Positions 42,315 to 51,189 of a DNA stretch of 64,000 nucleotides are shown in pieces. The stretch spans positions 4,154,001 to 4,218,000 of the forward strand of contig NZ_CP108025.1 of the NCBI RefSeq assembly GCF_041435095.1. The letters run 5' to 3'. How positions within the stretch are numbered: the first letter of the stretch is position 1; the number at the start of each line of letters is the position of its first letter. The translations under genes were made by a program, and so were the position numbers. The DNA comes from Kitasatospora sp. NBC_00315. Lineage in GTDB: Bacteria > Actinomycetota > Actinomycetes > Streptomycetales > Streptomycetaceae. The notes beneath the pieces were generated by a model. The model saw only the letters and a list, made by a program, of their open reading frames with translations, was not told the DNA's origin and did no database searches.

Positions 42315-43769
42315 ATGACCACCGAAGTTCGCTCGCTGCGCGAGTTCAGGATGCCGGACGTCGGCGAGGGCCTCACCGAGGCCGAGATCCTCACCTGGTA
42401 CGTCAAGCCCGGTGACACCGTCACCGACGGTCAGATCGTCTGCGAGGTGGAGACGGCCAAGGCCGCGGTCGAGCTGCCGATCCCCTACAACGGGACGGTC
42501 GACCAACTGTTCTTCCCCGCCGGTGCCACGGTCGACGTCGGTACGGCGATCATCACCGTCGCGGTGGCCGGGGCACCCGCCGCGGCGGCTCCGGCGGCGG
42601 CTCCGGCGGCCGCTCCCGCCGCCGCCGCCGTGCCGGAGCGCCGTGAGGTGCTGGTCGGCTACGGCCCGCGCACCGGCGCCGACCGCCGCCGGGTCCGCAA
42701 GACGGCGGCCGCCCCGGCCGTCGTGGTTCCGGTCGCGGTACCGGTCCCCGCTCCGGTCGCGGTGCCGGTACCCGTACCGGCGCTGCCGCAGCAGGCCGAC
42801 GGCGGCACGGGCGAGCGGCCGCTCGCGAAGCCGCCGGTGCGCAAGCTGGCCAAGGATCTCGGCATCGACCTGCGGACGGTCGTCCCGACCGGCCCGGACG
42901 GTGTGATCACCCGGGAGGACGTGCACGCCGCCGCCGTGCCGGCCGGAGTCCCGTCGCCGGCCGCCGTTACCGCCACCGCCACCGCCACCGCCACCGTTGC
43001 CGCCACCGCCACCGCCACCGCGGCCGGCACGGAGCCGGTCGTCGCGGCAGCGGCCCCGGCCGGTGCCGGCGACGTGCGGATCCCGATCAAGGGCGTCCGC
43101 AGGGCCGTCGCGCAGGCGATGGTGGCCTCGGCCTTCACCGCCCCGCACGTCACCGAGTTCGTCCAGGTCGACGTCACCCGCACGATGAAGTTCGTCCGCC
43201 GCCTCAAGGAGACCGGCGAGCTGGGCCGGGACGTCCGGGTCAGCCCGCTGCTGCTGGTGGCCAAGGCCCTGCTGACCGCGATCAAGCGGCACCCCGAGAT
43301 CAACGCGCAGTGGGACGAAGCGGCGCAGGAGATCGTCATCAAGGGGCAGGTGAACCTCGGCATCGCCGCGGCCACCCCGCGCGGCCTGATCGTGCCCAAC
43401 ATCAAGGACGCCGGCGCCCGGACCCTCTCCGGCCTCGCGACGGCGCTCGGCGAGCTGGTCGACACCGCCCGTCAGGGCAAGACCTCGCCGGCCGAGATGC
43501 AGGGCGGCACCGTCACCATCACCAACGTCGGCGTCTTCGGCGTCGACACCGGAACCCCGATCCTCAACCCCGGTGAGGCGGCCATCCTCGCCTTCGGCGC
43601 GGTCCGGGAGCTGCCCTGGGTGCACAAGGGCAAGGTCGTGCCGCGCCAGGTGACCACTCTGGCGCTCTCCTTCGACCACCGCCTGGTGGACGGGGAGCTG
43701 GGCTCCAGGGTCCTGGCGGACGTCGCCGCCCTGCTGGAGCGTCCGAAGCGTCTGATCACCTGGGGCTGA
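42315..43769 (+). CDS. bkdC: Branched-chain 2-oxoacid dehydrogenase E2 (dihydrolipoyl acyltransferase)
   Basis: E2 is the core of the complex and passes the acyl group from E1 to CoA. An N-terminal lipoyl domain holds the lipoylated lysine in CEVETAKAAVELP. The peripheral subunit-binding domain contains PPVRKLAKDLGIDLRTVVPTGPDGVITREDV. A linker rich in Ala, Val, Pro and Thr includes a run encoded by ACCGCC repeats (about 42965-43020). The C-terminal catalytic domain ends with SFDHRLVDGELGSRVL, including the active-site His. The ATG at 42315 is favoured over 42312 by spacing from GGGAG. No E3 gene follows; E3 must come from elsewhere in the genome. Confidence 0.94.
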   Translation: MTTEVRSLREFRMPDVGEGLTEAEILTWYVKPGDTVTDGQIVCEVETAKAAVELPIPYNGTVDQLFFPAGATVDVGTAIITVAVAGAPAAAAPAAAPAAAPAAAAVPERREVLVGYGPRTGADRRRVRKTAAAPAVVVPVAVPVPAPVAVPVPVPALPQQADGGTGERPLAKPPVRKLAKDLGIDLRTVVPTGPDGVITREDVHAAAVPAGVPSPAAVTATATATATVAATATATAAGTEPVVAAAAPAGAGDVRIPIKGVRRAVAQAMVASAFTAPHVTEFVQVDVTRTMKFVRRLKETGELGRDVRVSPLLLVAKALLTAIKRHPEINAQWDEAAQEIVIKGQVNLGIAAATPRGLIVPNIKDAGARTLSGLATALGELVDTARQGKTSPAEMQGGTVTITNVGVFGVDTGTPILNPGEAAILAFGAVRELPWVHKGKVVPRQVTTLALSFDHRLVDGELGSRVLADVAALLERPKRLITWG

Positions 43770-43798
43770 CCCGCGCGAACAGCAGGACGAGCAGAGAG

Positions 43799-43836
43799 CA
43801 GGGCCGTACCCCCACCGCCGTGGGGGTACGGCCCTG
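43799..43836. terminator. Bidirectional terminator after the bkd operon
   Basis: Perfect 17-bp arms (43799-43815 and 43820-43836) with a 4-base loop stand between bkdC and the convergent surface-protein gene. Confidence 0.8.
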
Positions 43837-43854
43837 TGGTTGCCGTGCGGTCGC

Positions 43855-44796
43855 TCAGCCCTGGTTTCGCAGGCGGCGCACGGCGATCAGGGTGCCCGCG
43901 CCGAGGACGACGAACGAGGCGGCCGAACCGAGCAGGAAGCCGTTCGGGCTGCTGCCGCCGGTGTGCGCGAGCTCGGACGCGGCGGCGGTGGCCGGGGCCG
44001 TCGGGGATGCGGTCGGGGCGGTGCCGACGACCCCGGCGGGCACGGCCGACGCCGTGGCGGCGGGGGTCGGGGCGGTGGTGGTGGGAGTGCTGGTCGGCGT
44101 GGCGGGTGCCGTCGACGGGGCCTGGGTGGGACCGGGCCGAAGGACCTTCATCGTGAAGGAGGCGGACTTGCCCTGGTCGGTGATGCCGCCGAAGAGATCG
44201 AGGGAGTCGACGTCCCGGGCGGTGCCGGCGGCCAGCCCGACCCGGAAGTGGAACTCCAGCCGGTCGCCCGGGTCCATCGGCTGCGCGAACTCGGAGGTGT
44301 CCGCCCGGTTGCCCGGGTCGCAGTACCGGACGACCGCCAGCTTCTGCCACGCGCCGCCGTGCCTGACCTCGACGGAGAGGTCCTGCGGGCGGACCTCGCC
44401 GCCGAACCGGTCGGTGTGGGCCGTGGCGTTGATGGAGAGCATCGGGGCGACCTTCTCCAGCCGGACGTCGGCGAGGTTCCTCAGCGTCAGGTCGAATTCC
44501 ACCGGGGCGCCGCCCGTCGTGATCTCGTGCGGGAGCGGCGTGCCGAAGTCGGCCGCCGGGTCGGGCCGGTAGTCGTTCGAGCCGCTGCGCTTCGCCGTGC
44601 CGTTCGCGGTGGCGGTGGCGGTGGGCCGGTCGGTGGCGGCGGCCTCCGGAGCGCCGCAGGCCGACGCGGAGAACGCCCCCGGCAGCAGCGGGAGACCCGC
44701 GCTGATGACCAGGGCGGCGGCGCCGGCGCCGAGAGCGGAGCGACGGGAGAGCGAGGTGACATTCTTCGTGAATACGGAGATACCGGACGCGCGCAT
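43855..44796 (-). CDS. LAXTG-anchored cell-surface protein
   Basis: This 313-residue protein carries an N-terminal export signal with a twin-arginine-like SLSRRSALGAGAAALVISAGLPLLPGAFSASA, so either Tat or Sec export is possible. The middle region is a beta-rich domain (VEFDLTLRNLADVRLEKVAPMLSI ... GDRLEFHFRVGLAAG). A Thr/Pro/Ala-rich wall-spanning stretch follows. The C-terminus is a sorting signal: LAHTG, a hydrophobic helix (FLLGSAASFVVLGAGTLIAV) and RRLRNQG. LAXTG is the class E sortase motif of streptomycetes, so the protein is probably linked to peptidoglycan. The ATG at 44796 follows GGGGGAAC. The ligand is unknown. Confidence 0.88.
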   Translation of the reverse strand: MRASGISVFTKNVTSLSRRSALGAGAAALVISAGLPLLPGAFSASACGAPEAAATDRPTATATANGTAKRSGSNDYRPDPAADFGTPLPHEITTGGAPVEFDLTLRNLADVRLEKVAPMLSINATAHTDRFGGEVRPQDLSVEVRHGGAWQKLAVVRYCDPGNRADTSEFAQPMDPGDRLEFHFRVGLAAGTARDVDSLDLFGGITDQGKSASFTMKVLRPGPTQAPSTAPATPTSTPTTTAPTPAATASAVPAGVVGTAPTASPTAPATAAASELAHTGGSSPNGFLLGSAASFVVLGAGTLIAVRRLRNQG

Positions 44797-45005
44797 GACG
44801 TGTTCCCCCTGGAACCTGGTGATGACGGTGTGATGGCTGAAGAAGACCGGCCCGCTCCTGCTGAGCGGTAGTGCGCCCCCCGGCTGCGCCGGTCTCGCTC
44901 CCGTGCCCTTCCTTCCTAAAGACGTCCATCCCCGCGGGGGGTTGCAGGCGGGGGCAGAAGTTTTTTCCGAAGACCCCGGCGCGGGTGCTCCGCGATACTG
45001 CCGGG

Positions 45006-46244
45006 GTGGCGAAACAGCAGCTGACAGTCCAGGCAGCCGGACAGCTCCCGGCCGACGACCGGCCCTCACTGCGCCGGGACGTCTCCCTCCCGGCCCTGCT
45101 GGCCGGGCTGATCTGCATCGTGGTCTCGTTCTCCGGCCCGCTGGTGGTGGTCCTGGCGGCCGCGGCCGCCGGCCGGCTCGACCCGGCGCACACGGCCTCC
45201 TGGATCTGGGCGGTGGCCGTCGGCAGCGGTCTGACCTGCCTGCTGCTCAGCTGGTGGACCCGGACCCCGGTGATCACCGCCTGGTCCACGCCGGGCGCCG
45301 CCCTGCTGGTGACCAGCCTGGGGGCGTACCCGTACCGGGAGGCGGTGGGGGCGTTCCTGGTGAGCGCGCTGGCGGTCACGCTGCTCGGGGTCACCGGGTT
45401 GTTCGGCCGGCTGATCAGAGCCGTCCCGACGGGGATCGTGAACGCGATGCTGGCGGGCATCCTGTTCTCCTTCGGCGCCGGCGTCTTCACCGCCCTGCAC
45501 AGCGCGCCCGTCCTGGTGCTCGGCACCTTCGCGGCCTTCGTGCTCGCCAAGCGGCTGGCGCCCCGGTACGCCGTGCCGGTCGCGCTGCTGGCGGGCGGGG
45601 TGCTGGCGGCGGCCACCGTCGGACTGCCCCTGCACCTCGGAGCGCAGGAGGGACCGACCCGGCCGCTGTTCACCTGGCCGGCGTTCTCCTGGCCGGCCCT
45701 GGTCGGTCTGGCGCTGCCGCTCACCATCGTGGCGCTGGGCTCGCAGAACGCGCCCGGGCTGGGCGTCCTGCGGGCCTTCGGCTACCGGCCGGACGACCGG
45801 CTGCTGATCGGCGCGACCGGCGCCGTCTCCGTCCTGCTGGCACCGTTCGGCTCGCCCGGCATCAACATCGCCGCCATCACCGCGGCGATCTGCGCCGGGC
45901 CGCAGAGCCACCCGGACCGGCGCCGCCGGTACGTGGCGGGAATGGCCGCCGGTGTGCTCTACCTGGTGGTGGGCAGCTTCGGCGGGGTGCTGGTCGCGCT
46001 GTTCACCGGTCTGCCGAAGGAGCTGGTCGCGGTGGTCGCCGGGGTCGCGCTGCTGGCCTCGCTGCAGGGCAGCCTGGCCGCCGCCCTCGCGGAAGAGCAG
46101 GGCCGGGACGCGGCCGTGGTGACCTTCCTGGCGACGGCCTCCGGGATGTCCCTGTTCGGGATCGGCTCGGCCTTCTGGGGCCTGCTGCTGGGCGTCGGCA
46201 CGCACCTGCTGCTGCACGGGGGCAGGCCGGCGCGGAGCGTCTGA
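45006..46244 (+). CDS. benE: BenE-family benzoate/H+ symporter-like transporter
   Basis: This 412-residue protein has about twelve hydrophobic helices and matches the BenE (benzoate:H+ symporter) family. It shows TRTPVITAWSTPGAALLVTSLGAYPYREAVGAFLVSA early and GSQNAPGLGVLRAFGYRP with FGSPGINIAAITAAICAGPQSHPDRRRRYVAG later; the last two are the family's best-kept segments. The GTG at 45006 was chosen because the frame upstream covers the divergent gene's promoter and lacks a start. It is divergent from the LAXTG protein gene. No benzoate catabolism genes are nearby, so the actual substrate is not certain. Confidence 0.85.
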   Translation: MAKQQLTVQAAGQLPADDRPSLRRDVSLPALLAGLICIVVSFSGPLVVVLAAAAAGRLDPAHTASWIWAVAVGSGLTCLLLSWWTRTPVITAWSTPGAALLVTSLGAYPYREAVGAFLVSALAVTLLGVTGLFGRLIRAVPTGIVNAMLAGILFSFGAGVFTALHSAPVLVLGTFAAFVLAKRLAPRYAVPVALLAGGVLAAATVGLPLHLGAQEGPTRPLFTWPAFSWPALVGLALPLTIVALGSQNAPGLGVLRAFGYRPDDRLLIGATGAVSVLLAPFGSPGINIAAITAAICAGPQSHPDRRRRYVAGMAAGVLYLVVGSFGGVLVALFTGLPKELVAVVAGVALLASLQGSLAAALAEEQGRDAAVVTFLATASGMSLFGIGSAFWGLLLGVGTHLLLHGGRPARSV

Positions 46245-46432
46245 GCGCCGCTCCGCCGGGGGTTCGCCCGGGCGTCGGCCAGTGATTGGTACCTACCGGA
46301 CGATACGAATCGTTGGGCCACACCGGTGATGTTCGAGCGTGTCGGTAGTGGGCCCGTGCGCCGACGGGGTACGTCTTCGCGACCCCCACCCGAGCGCCCG
46401 CCGGGTGACCGGATCACCGAGGACGCACCCGT

Positions 46433-47659
46433 ATGCCGCCTGGCAACCCTGGCCGGCTCGTCCGGAGTCTGGCCGCTCTCGTGCTGCTGTCCACCGCCGT
46501 GCTCCCGGCCGCCCTGGAGCTCGTCGGTCCCTCACCGTTCGGCGCGATAGGCGCGCCCGCCGACCGGGCGGTACCGCCGCACGCGGTGGCCCGCGCCGAT
46601 CTGCGGACGCTCGGCGCCGCCCCGACCGTCGACATACGACGCACGGGTGATCCGGCCGACCGGATCACCCTGGTCCTGCTCGGCGACGGCTACACGGCCG
46701 ACCAGCAGGGCCTCTTCCGGGAGCAGGCGGACCGGGCCTGGAAGGCGCTGATGGAGATCGAGCCGTTCCGCAGCTACCAGGGGTTCTTCAACATACGCCG
46801 GGTCGAGGTGGTCTCCCCGGTCGCCGGGATCGCCGAGAACGAGAGCCACGACGACACCGGCGCCACCCCGCTCGGCATGCACTTCTGGTGCGACGGCACC
46901 GCCCGCCTGCTCTGCGCGGACGAGGCCGCCGCCGCACGCTACGCCGGTGACGGCGAGGGCCCGCAGTACCTGATCGCGCTGGCGAACTCCACCGAGTACG
47001 GCGGCGCCGGAGGCACCGGCGTCACCACCCTGGCGGGCGGCAGCCCTGACGCCGGACGGATCATCCAGCACGAGATAGGTCACACCGTCGGCGATCTCGG
47101 CGACGAGTACGACAGCGCGCCCGACGACGCCGACTACCCCAATCTGGCCACCGAGAACGCCGACGAGATGCGCCGCAGGCAGGACAAGTGGTGGCGCTGG
47201 CTCGGCGCCCAGTCACCGGACGGCGGCGGGACGATCGGGGCGTACCGCAGCGCCAACGGCGTCTACCGGCCGACCGCCGACTCCGTGATGCGCACCCTGG
47301 GCGGCGCGTACAACCTGCCCTCCCGGGAGGCGATCATCGAGCAGATCTACCGCCGGGTCGGGCCCACCGACAGCCCGGTGCCCCCGGCGGGCGAGGTCAC
47401 CGGCCGGCCCCGGCTGCAGGTGCGCCCGCTGCCGCTGGCCGGCAGCCGGCAGCTGCAGGTCGAATGGCGGGTGGACGGCGTACCGGTGGACCCGCTGACG
47501 GTGGAGGGCGGCTCGCTGGACACCTCCCGGCTGGATCTGCCGCCCGGGCACGGCGCCACGGTCACCGCCGTCGTACGGGACACCACCGACTGGGTGCGCG
47601 ACGAGGCCTTCCGGGACCGCTACATGACCCGCACGGTCACCTGGACGCTCAAGGACTGA
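46433..47659 (+). CDS. Secreted M64-family (IgA peptidase-type) metallopeptidase
   Basis: This 408-residue protein has a signal peptide or anchor (RLVRSLAALVLLSTAVLPAALELV). The catalytic domain of peptidase family M64 follows. RITLVLLGDGYTADQQGLFREQADRAWKALMEIEPFRSYQGFFNIRRVEV and the zinc site QHEIGHTVGDLGDEYD (two His, one Glu, and the further ligand Asp/Glu) define the family. A C-terminal beta domain follows (RLQVRPLPLAGSRQLQVEWRVDGV). It is probably an extracellular protease; substrate is unknown. The name comes from one clostridial member and does not imply that antibodies are the target here. The start ATG at 46433 gives the signal peptide. Confidence 0.88.
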   Translation: MPPGNPGRLVRSLAALVLLSTAVLPAALELVGPSPFGAIGAPADRAVPPHAVARADLRTLGAAPTVDIRRTGDPADRITLVLLGDGYTADQQGLFREQADRAWKALMEIEPFRSYQGFFNIRRVEVVSPVAGIAENESHDDTGATPLGMHFWCDGTARLLCADEAAAARYAGDGEGPQYLIALANSTEYGGAGGTGVTTLAGGSPDAGRIIQHEIGHTVGDLGDEYDSAPDDADYPNLATENADEMRRRQDKWWRWLGAQSPDGGGTIGAYRSANGVYRPTADSVMRTLGGAYNLPSREAIIEQIYRRVGPTDSPVPPAGEVTGRPRLQVRPLPLAGSRQLQVEWRVDGVPVDPLTVEGGSLDTSRLDLPPGHGATVTAVVRDTTDWVRDEAFRDRYMTRTVTWTLKD

Positions 47660-47756
47660 GCCGGGCTCCGGAGGTACGGGCCAGGTGTCCGGGAGATGCT
47701 TCGTGTCCGACCCCGGGGTCGAATAAGAATGATGGGATGACTAACCTGGGCCCACT

Positions 47757-49100
47757 ATGACCGTGGACCCCGCCAGAACAGTTCGTCCCGTCCCCGTACC
47801 TGGTCCCCGACTCACCCCCGACCCCGTCGCCCCGGCCCTCGCGAGCGTGCTCCCGCCCGGCGGACGGGCCGCCTGGGCCGCGTGGTCGATCGGTGTCAGC
47901 GCCTACTTCCTCGCGGTGATCCACCGGACCAGCCTCGGCGTGGCCGGACTCGACGCCGCCGACCGCTTCAGCATCGGTGCCTCGGCGCTGTCCACCTTCT
48001 CGATCCTCCAGGTCCTGGTCTACGCGGCCATGCAGATCCCGGTCGGGCTGCTGGTCGACCGCCACGGGCCGCGCAAGGTGCTGCTGCTCGGGATCCTGCT
48101 GCTCAGCGCCGGGCAGCTGGCCTTCGCCTTCAGCTCCTCCTTCGGCCCCGCGCTGGCCTCCCGGGCCGTCCTCGGCTGCGGCGACGCGATGACCTTCATC
48201 AGCGTGCTGCGGATCGCGGCCCGCTGGTTCCCCGCCGCCAAGAACCCGCTGCTCGCCCAGCTCACCGGCCTGGCCGGGATGGGCGGCAACCTGGTCACCA
48301 CCGTCGTCCTGGCGCAGGCCCTGCACAGCGAGGGATGGACGGCCACCTTCGCGTCCATCGCGCTGCTCGGTGTCGGCGTGTTCGCCCTGGTCGCGCTGCT
48401 CCTGCGGGACACCCCCGCGGACGCGGTCACCGTCCTCCCCGCTCCCGTGGCGCCACGGCCCGCCGTACGGTCGCAGATCCGGGAGTCCTGGCGGGAGCCG
48501 GGCACCCGGCTCGGGCTCTGGGTCCACTTCACCACCCAGTTCCCCGGCAACGCCTTCGGCCTGCTCTGGGGCCTGCCCTACCTGGTGGAGGGCCAGGGCA
48601 TGACCCGCGCCCAGGCGGGCGGGATGCTCACCCTGCTGGTCTTCAGCAACATGGCCTTCGGCCTGTTCTTCGGCAAGCTGCTCTCCCGCACCTCCGGAGC
48701 CAGGATCCCGGTCACCCTCACGGCGATCGCCGCCACCGCCGTCGTCTGGGCGGCCGCCCTCGCCTGGCCCGGTGCCCACCCCCCGGTCTGGCTGCTGGTC
48801 GTCCTCATCCTGGTGATGGGCAGCAACGGCCCGGCCTCGCTGGTCGGCCTCGACTACGCCCGTGCGTACAACCCCGGGCACCGGCTCGGCACCGCCTCCG
48901 GGATCGCCAACATGGGCGGTTTCATCGGCACGATGATCACCCTGTTCGGCATCGGCGTCCTGCTCGACGCGCTCTCCCCGGCGGGCGCCGGCACCTACTC
49001 GGCCGACGCCTACCGCTGGGCCTTCTGCTGGATGTACGCACCGATGGCCCTGGGCACCGTGATGATCCTCCGGCTGCGCCGCAGGGTCGGGGCGGCCTAG
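47757..49100 (+). CDS. MFS transporter
   Basis: This 447-residue protein has about twelve membrane helices and the MFS motif A (GLLVDRHGPRKVLLLG) between helices 2 and 3. The conserved AAWSIGVSAYFLAVIHRTSLGVAGLDA and MTFISVLRIAARWFPAAKNPLLAQLTGLAGMGGNLV resemble the nitrate/nitrite-porter and ACS-like branches, but the specificity is not evident. A Pro-rich N-terminus of about 35 residues precedes helix 1. The ATG at 47757 starts shortly after the M64 gene. A bidirectional terminator separates it from the convergent Bro-N gene. Confidence 0.85.
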   Translation: MTVDPARTVRPVPVPGPRLTPDPVAPALASVLPPGGRAAWAAWSIGVSAYFLAVIHRTSLGVAGLDAADRFSIGASALSTFSILQVLVYAAMQIPVGLLVDRHGPRKVLLLGILLLSAGQLAFAFSSSFGPALASRAVLGCGDAMTFISVLRIAARWFPAAKNPLLAQLTGLAGMGGNLVTTVVLAQALHSEGWTATFASIALLGVGVFALVALLLRDTPADAVTVLPAPVAPRPAVRSQIRESWREPGTRLGLWVHFTTQFPGNAFGLLWGLPYLVEGQGMTRAQAGGMLTLLVFSNMAFGLFFGKLLSRTSGARIPVTLTAIAATAVVWAAALAWPGAHPPVWLLVVLILVMGSNGPASLVGLDYARAYNPGHRLGTASGIANMGGFIGTMITLFGIGVLLDALSPAGAGTYSADAYRWAFCWMYAPMALGTVMILRLRRRVGAA

Positions 49101-49105
49101 GGACG

Positions 49106-49137
49106 CCGCTCGCCGGGGCCGCCCCCGGCGAGCGGCG
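49106..49137. terminator. Bidirectional terminator
   Basis: Perfect 14-bp arms (49106-49119 and 49124-49137) with a 4-base loop fill the 41-bp gap between the convergent MFS and Bro-N genes. Confidence 0.8.
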
Positions 49138-49141
49138 GCGG

Positions 49142-50023
49142 TCATTCGTCGAGCGCCCGCATCAACTCCGCGATCTGCCGGGCCGTGCCGTGGGCGCGGG
49201 CCCGGTGCGCCTCGATCTCGACCACCATCACACCGGTGCCGGTGCCGGTGCCGGTGCCGCTGCCGGTACCGCTGCCGGTGCCGGTGCCGGTGTCGGTGTC
49301 GTCGGCCGCCGGACCGGGAGCAGCGGGGGCCGGCGCCAGGAGCCGGATGAGGTCGACCAGCTTGAGCTTCGCGCACCGGGGGATGGCCCGGCCACCGCGG
49401 ATCCCGACCCGCTCCACGCTCGGGCAGGAGAAGTACGCGCCGAACGGCGGACCGCTGTCCTCCTCCCGGCTCGGCACCCGGAACACCATCTCCCCGTGCC
49501 GGCAGTGCACCGTCCCGTCCGAGCGGACGTGGATGCCGGGCCCGCCGTCCCGGTCGATCTCCGCGACGATCTCCACCTGCTGCCCGACGGCCTCGGCGAG
49601 GGTCCGCGCCATCCGCCGCCGCTGCCCGGGGACGTCGGTGTCGCCCCGCCGGACCGAGGGGAGGAGCTCGGCGGTGACCCACTCCTGGAACGGCTTCGCC
49701 GCCTGTTTGTTGGAGCGCATGATCAGTGTGTACAACCCGGATTCGCTGATCAGGTTGAGCATCGGGTTGCCTCGCCCGTAGCTATTCCCACCTGCGGAGA
49801 CGTCATTACCCGTACTGAAAGTGAGGGTAATCAGGCGTGAATTCACGACACGGGCGTCGGCCGGTGCGACGAGCCGGTTCGCCCGGCTCGGGTTCTCCCG
49901 GCCCAGCACCCTGCACACGTCCGCCGTGACGAACCACGGCTCGCCGTCGATCATCACGACCCTGATCGGCTGCCCCGTCACGGGGAAGCTCGACCGCACC
50001 AGCACCATCTCTTCTTCGTCCAC
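49142..50023 (-). CDS. Bro-N (phage antirepressor-type) DNA-binding protein
   Basis: The N-terminal half is a Bro-N domain: IRVVMIDGEPWFVTADVCRVLGRENPSRANRLV, then NLISESGLYTLIMRSNKQAAKPFQEWVTAELLPSVRRGD. Bro-N domains bind DNA in phage antirepressors and baculovirus BRO proteins. The second half is unlike phage KilA-C or ANT domains. It has HCRHGEM, YFSCPSVE and IPRCAKLK, so a small Cys/His metal site is possible. A Gly-Thr repeat, encoded by GGTGCC hexamers, follows. The GTG at 50023 has AGGAGGGG upstream. No other phage genes are present, so this is a chromosomal regulator rather than prophage debris. Its targets are unknown. Confidence 0.85.
   Translation of the reverse strand: MDEEEMVLVRSSFPVTGQPIRVVMIDGEPWFVTADVCRVLGRENPSRANRLVAPADARVVNSRLITLTFSTGNDVSAGGNSYGRGNPMLNLISESGLYTLIMRSNKQAAKPFQEWVTAELLPSVRRGDTDVPGQRRRMARTLAEAVGQQVEIVAEIDRDGGPGIHVRSDGTVHCRHGEMVFRVPSREEDSGPPFGAYFSCPSVERVGIRGGRAIPRCAKLKLVDLIRLLAPAPAAPGPAADDTDTGTGTGSGTGSGTGTGTGTGVMVVEIEAHRARAHGTARQIAELMRALDE
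49235..49301. repeat. GGTGCC hexanucleotide repeat within the Bro-N gene
   Basis: About eleven near-perfect GGTGCC-type hexamers encode an alternating Gly-Thr/Gly-Ser stretch near the C-terminus of the Bro-N protein. Hexamer steps keep the frame, so length changes would alter only the linker. Confidence 0.8.
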
Positions 50024-50037
50024 GACACCCCTCCTCG

Positions 50038-50061
50038 TTCCGGTCGGTGGACCGACCGGAA
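50038..50061. promoter_or_regulatory. Palindrome in the leader of the Bro-N gene
   Basis: TTCCGGTCGGT (50038-50048) and ACCGACCGGAA (50051-50061) are perfect 11-bp arms around a 2-base centre, 15 bases upstream of the GTG start on the minus strand. It directly precedes the ribosome site, so it could be a DNA operator, perhaps for autoregulation, or an RNA hairpin. Flanking CTCGTT/AACGAG bases extend the symmetry imperfectly. Confidence 0.55.
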
Positions 50062-50197
50062 CAACGAGGCCGAACGGGTGAGGTACTGGTGCCCGGGCGT
50101 CGTACGGGAGCGCGAGGTGCGCCACCCCGCGCGCGGTGCGGCCGCGTGCCCCGAGCACGCGGCCGCCCCGGGCGGTCGGGGCCGGGGCCCCGGGCGG

Positions 50198-51019
50198 TCA
50201 GGGTGTCAGCGTGAAGTTGCCGAGGATCCTGGCGGCCAGCTCCCCGTCGCCCTCGATCTTGACCGGGCCCGGGCGGCCCCGGCCGCAGGCGAGCCGCAGG
50301 TAGGTCTCCCAGCCGAGGGTGAACTGCACGTCGGGGGCGAGGCTGATGCTCTCGTCCGCCGTGCCGTGGCCGGCCGCGTCGACGCGCACGGTGCGCAGGA
50401 ACTCCACCGGGCCCGTCACGTCGAACGCGACGGTGCTCCCGGCGGGGGCGCCGGCCTGCTTGGCGACGGCCTTGGGAAGGCCCTCCAGCAGCTGGTCCCG
50501 GGTGATCAGGGCGGCCGCCGAGTCGAGGTTGCCGGGCTCGTCGAGGGCCCGGCGCAGATCCTGCTCGTGCACCCAGACGTCGAGGACCCGCCTGCGCAGC
50601 AGCTCGTGGTACGGGATGTCACGGCTGAACGGACCGGCCGGCCAGCGGACCGTGTCGCCGGGCTCCTGGCGGGCGTTGCGCAGGGCGCGGGAGCGACGGA
50701 TGATCGTGTACTCCAGCTCGCCGGTCATCTCCGGCGAGGTGTGGCACCGGCGCTTGTCGACCGGCAGCTCCATGTAGCGGGTGAACTCGTCGGTGACGTG
50801 CCGCAGGTCGCCCGGCAGCGAATGGATCGGCCGGGGGTCGCCGAGGAGTTCGGACTCGACCGCGATGACGTGCGAGACGACGTCCCGGACGGACCAGCCG
50901 GGGCACTCGGTCGCCCGGTTCCAGGCGTCGGCGGGCAGGGGGGCCACCAGTTCCGATATCGACTCGATGGACTGCGTCCACGCGTCGGTGTACGCCTGCA
51001 CGGTCTGGTTGTCCGTCAC
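50198..51019 (-). CDS. Mycothiol-dependent maleylpyruvate isomerase-family protein
   Basis: This 273-residue protein belongs to the DinB-like MDMPI_N family, which uses mycothiol as a thiol cofactor. The N-terminal four-helix domain begins YTDAWTQSIESISELVAPLPADAWNRATECPGWSVRDVVSHVIAVESELLG, with a probable metal-ligand His. Later metal ligands lie in RRVLDVWVHEQDLRRALDEPG. The C-terminal part (FTLGWETYLRLACGRG ... VKIEGDGELAARILGNFTLTP) is SCP2-like and probably binds a hydrophobic ligand. The ATG at 51019 begins the domain. Actual isomerase activity on maleylpyruvate is not implied; most family members are uncharacterised. Confidence 0.87.
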   Translation of the reverse strand: MTDNQTVQAYTDAWTQSIESISELVAPLPADAWNRATECPGWSVRDVVSHVIAVESELLGDPRPIHSLPGDLRHVTDEFTRYMELPVDKRRCHTSPEMTGELEYTIIRRSRALRNARQEPGDTVRWPAGPFSRDIPYHELLRRRVLDVWVHEQDLRRALDEPGNLDSAAALITRDQLLEGLPKAVAKQAGAPAGSTVAFDVTGPVEFLRTVRVDAAGHGTADESISLAPDVQFTLGWETYLRLACGRGRPGPVKIEGDGELAARILGNFTLTP

Positions 51020-51189
51020 GGGAATCTCCGGCCCTCCGTCAGCTGCCCATCGCGCGTGCCCGGGAATGGTGGAAGACGGGTACGGCGGCTTCCGGGCGCA
51101 CGCGCTAACCGCACGTTACGCTGCCTGGAGAGAGCAGGGCAGCGCTTTCGGGTGACGATCGTAGGACTCTTGCCGTGGACGGTGGTACT

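Noticed and set aside
49142..50023. Prophage remnant
   Set aside because: Only a single Bro-N gene is present; neighbours are ordinary chromosomal genes and no integrase, att sites or structural genes are seen.
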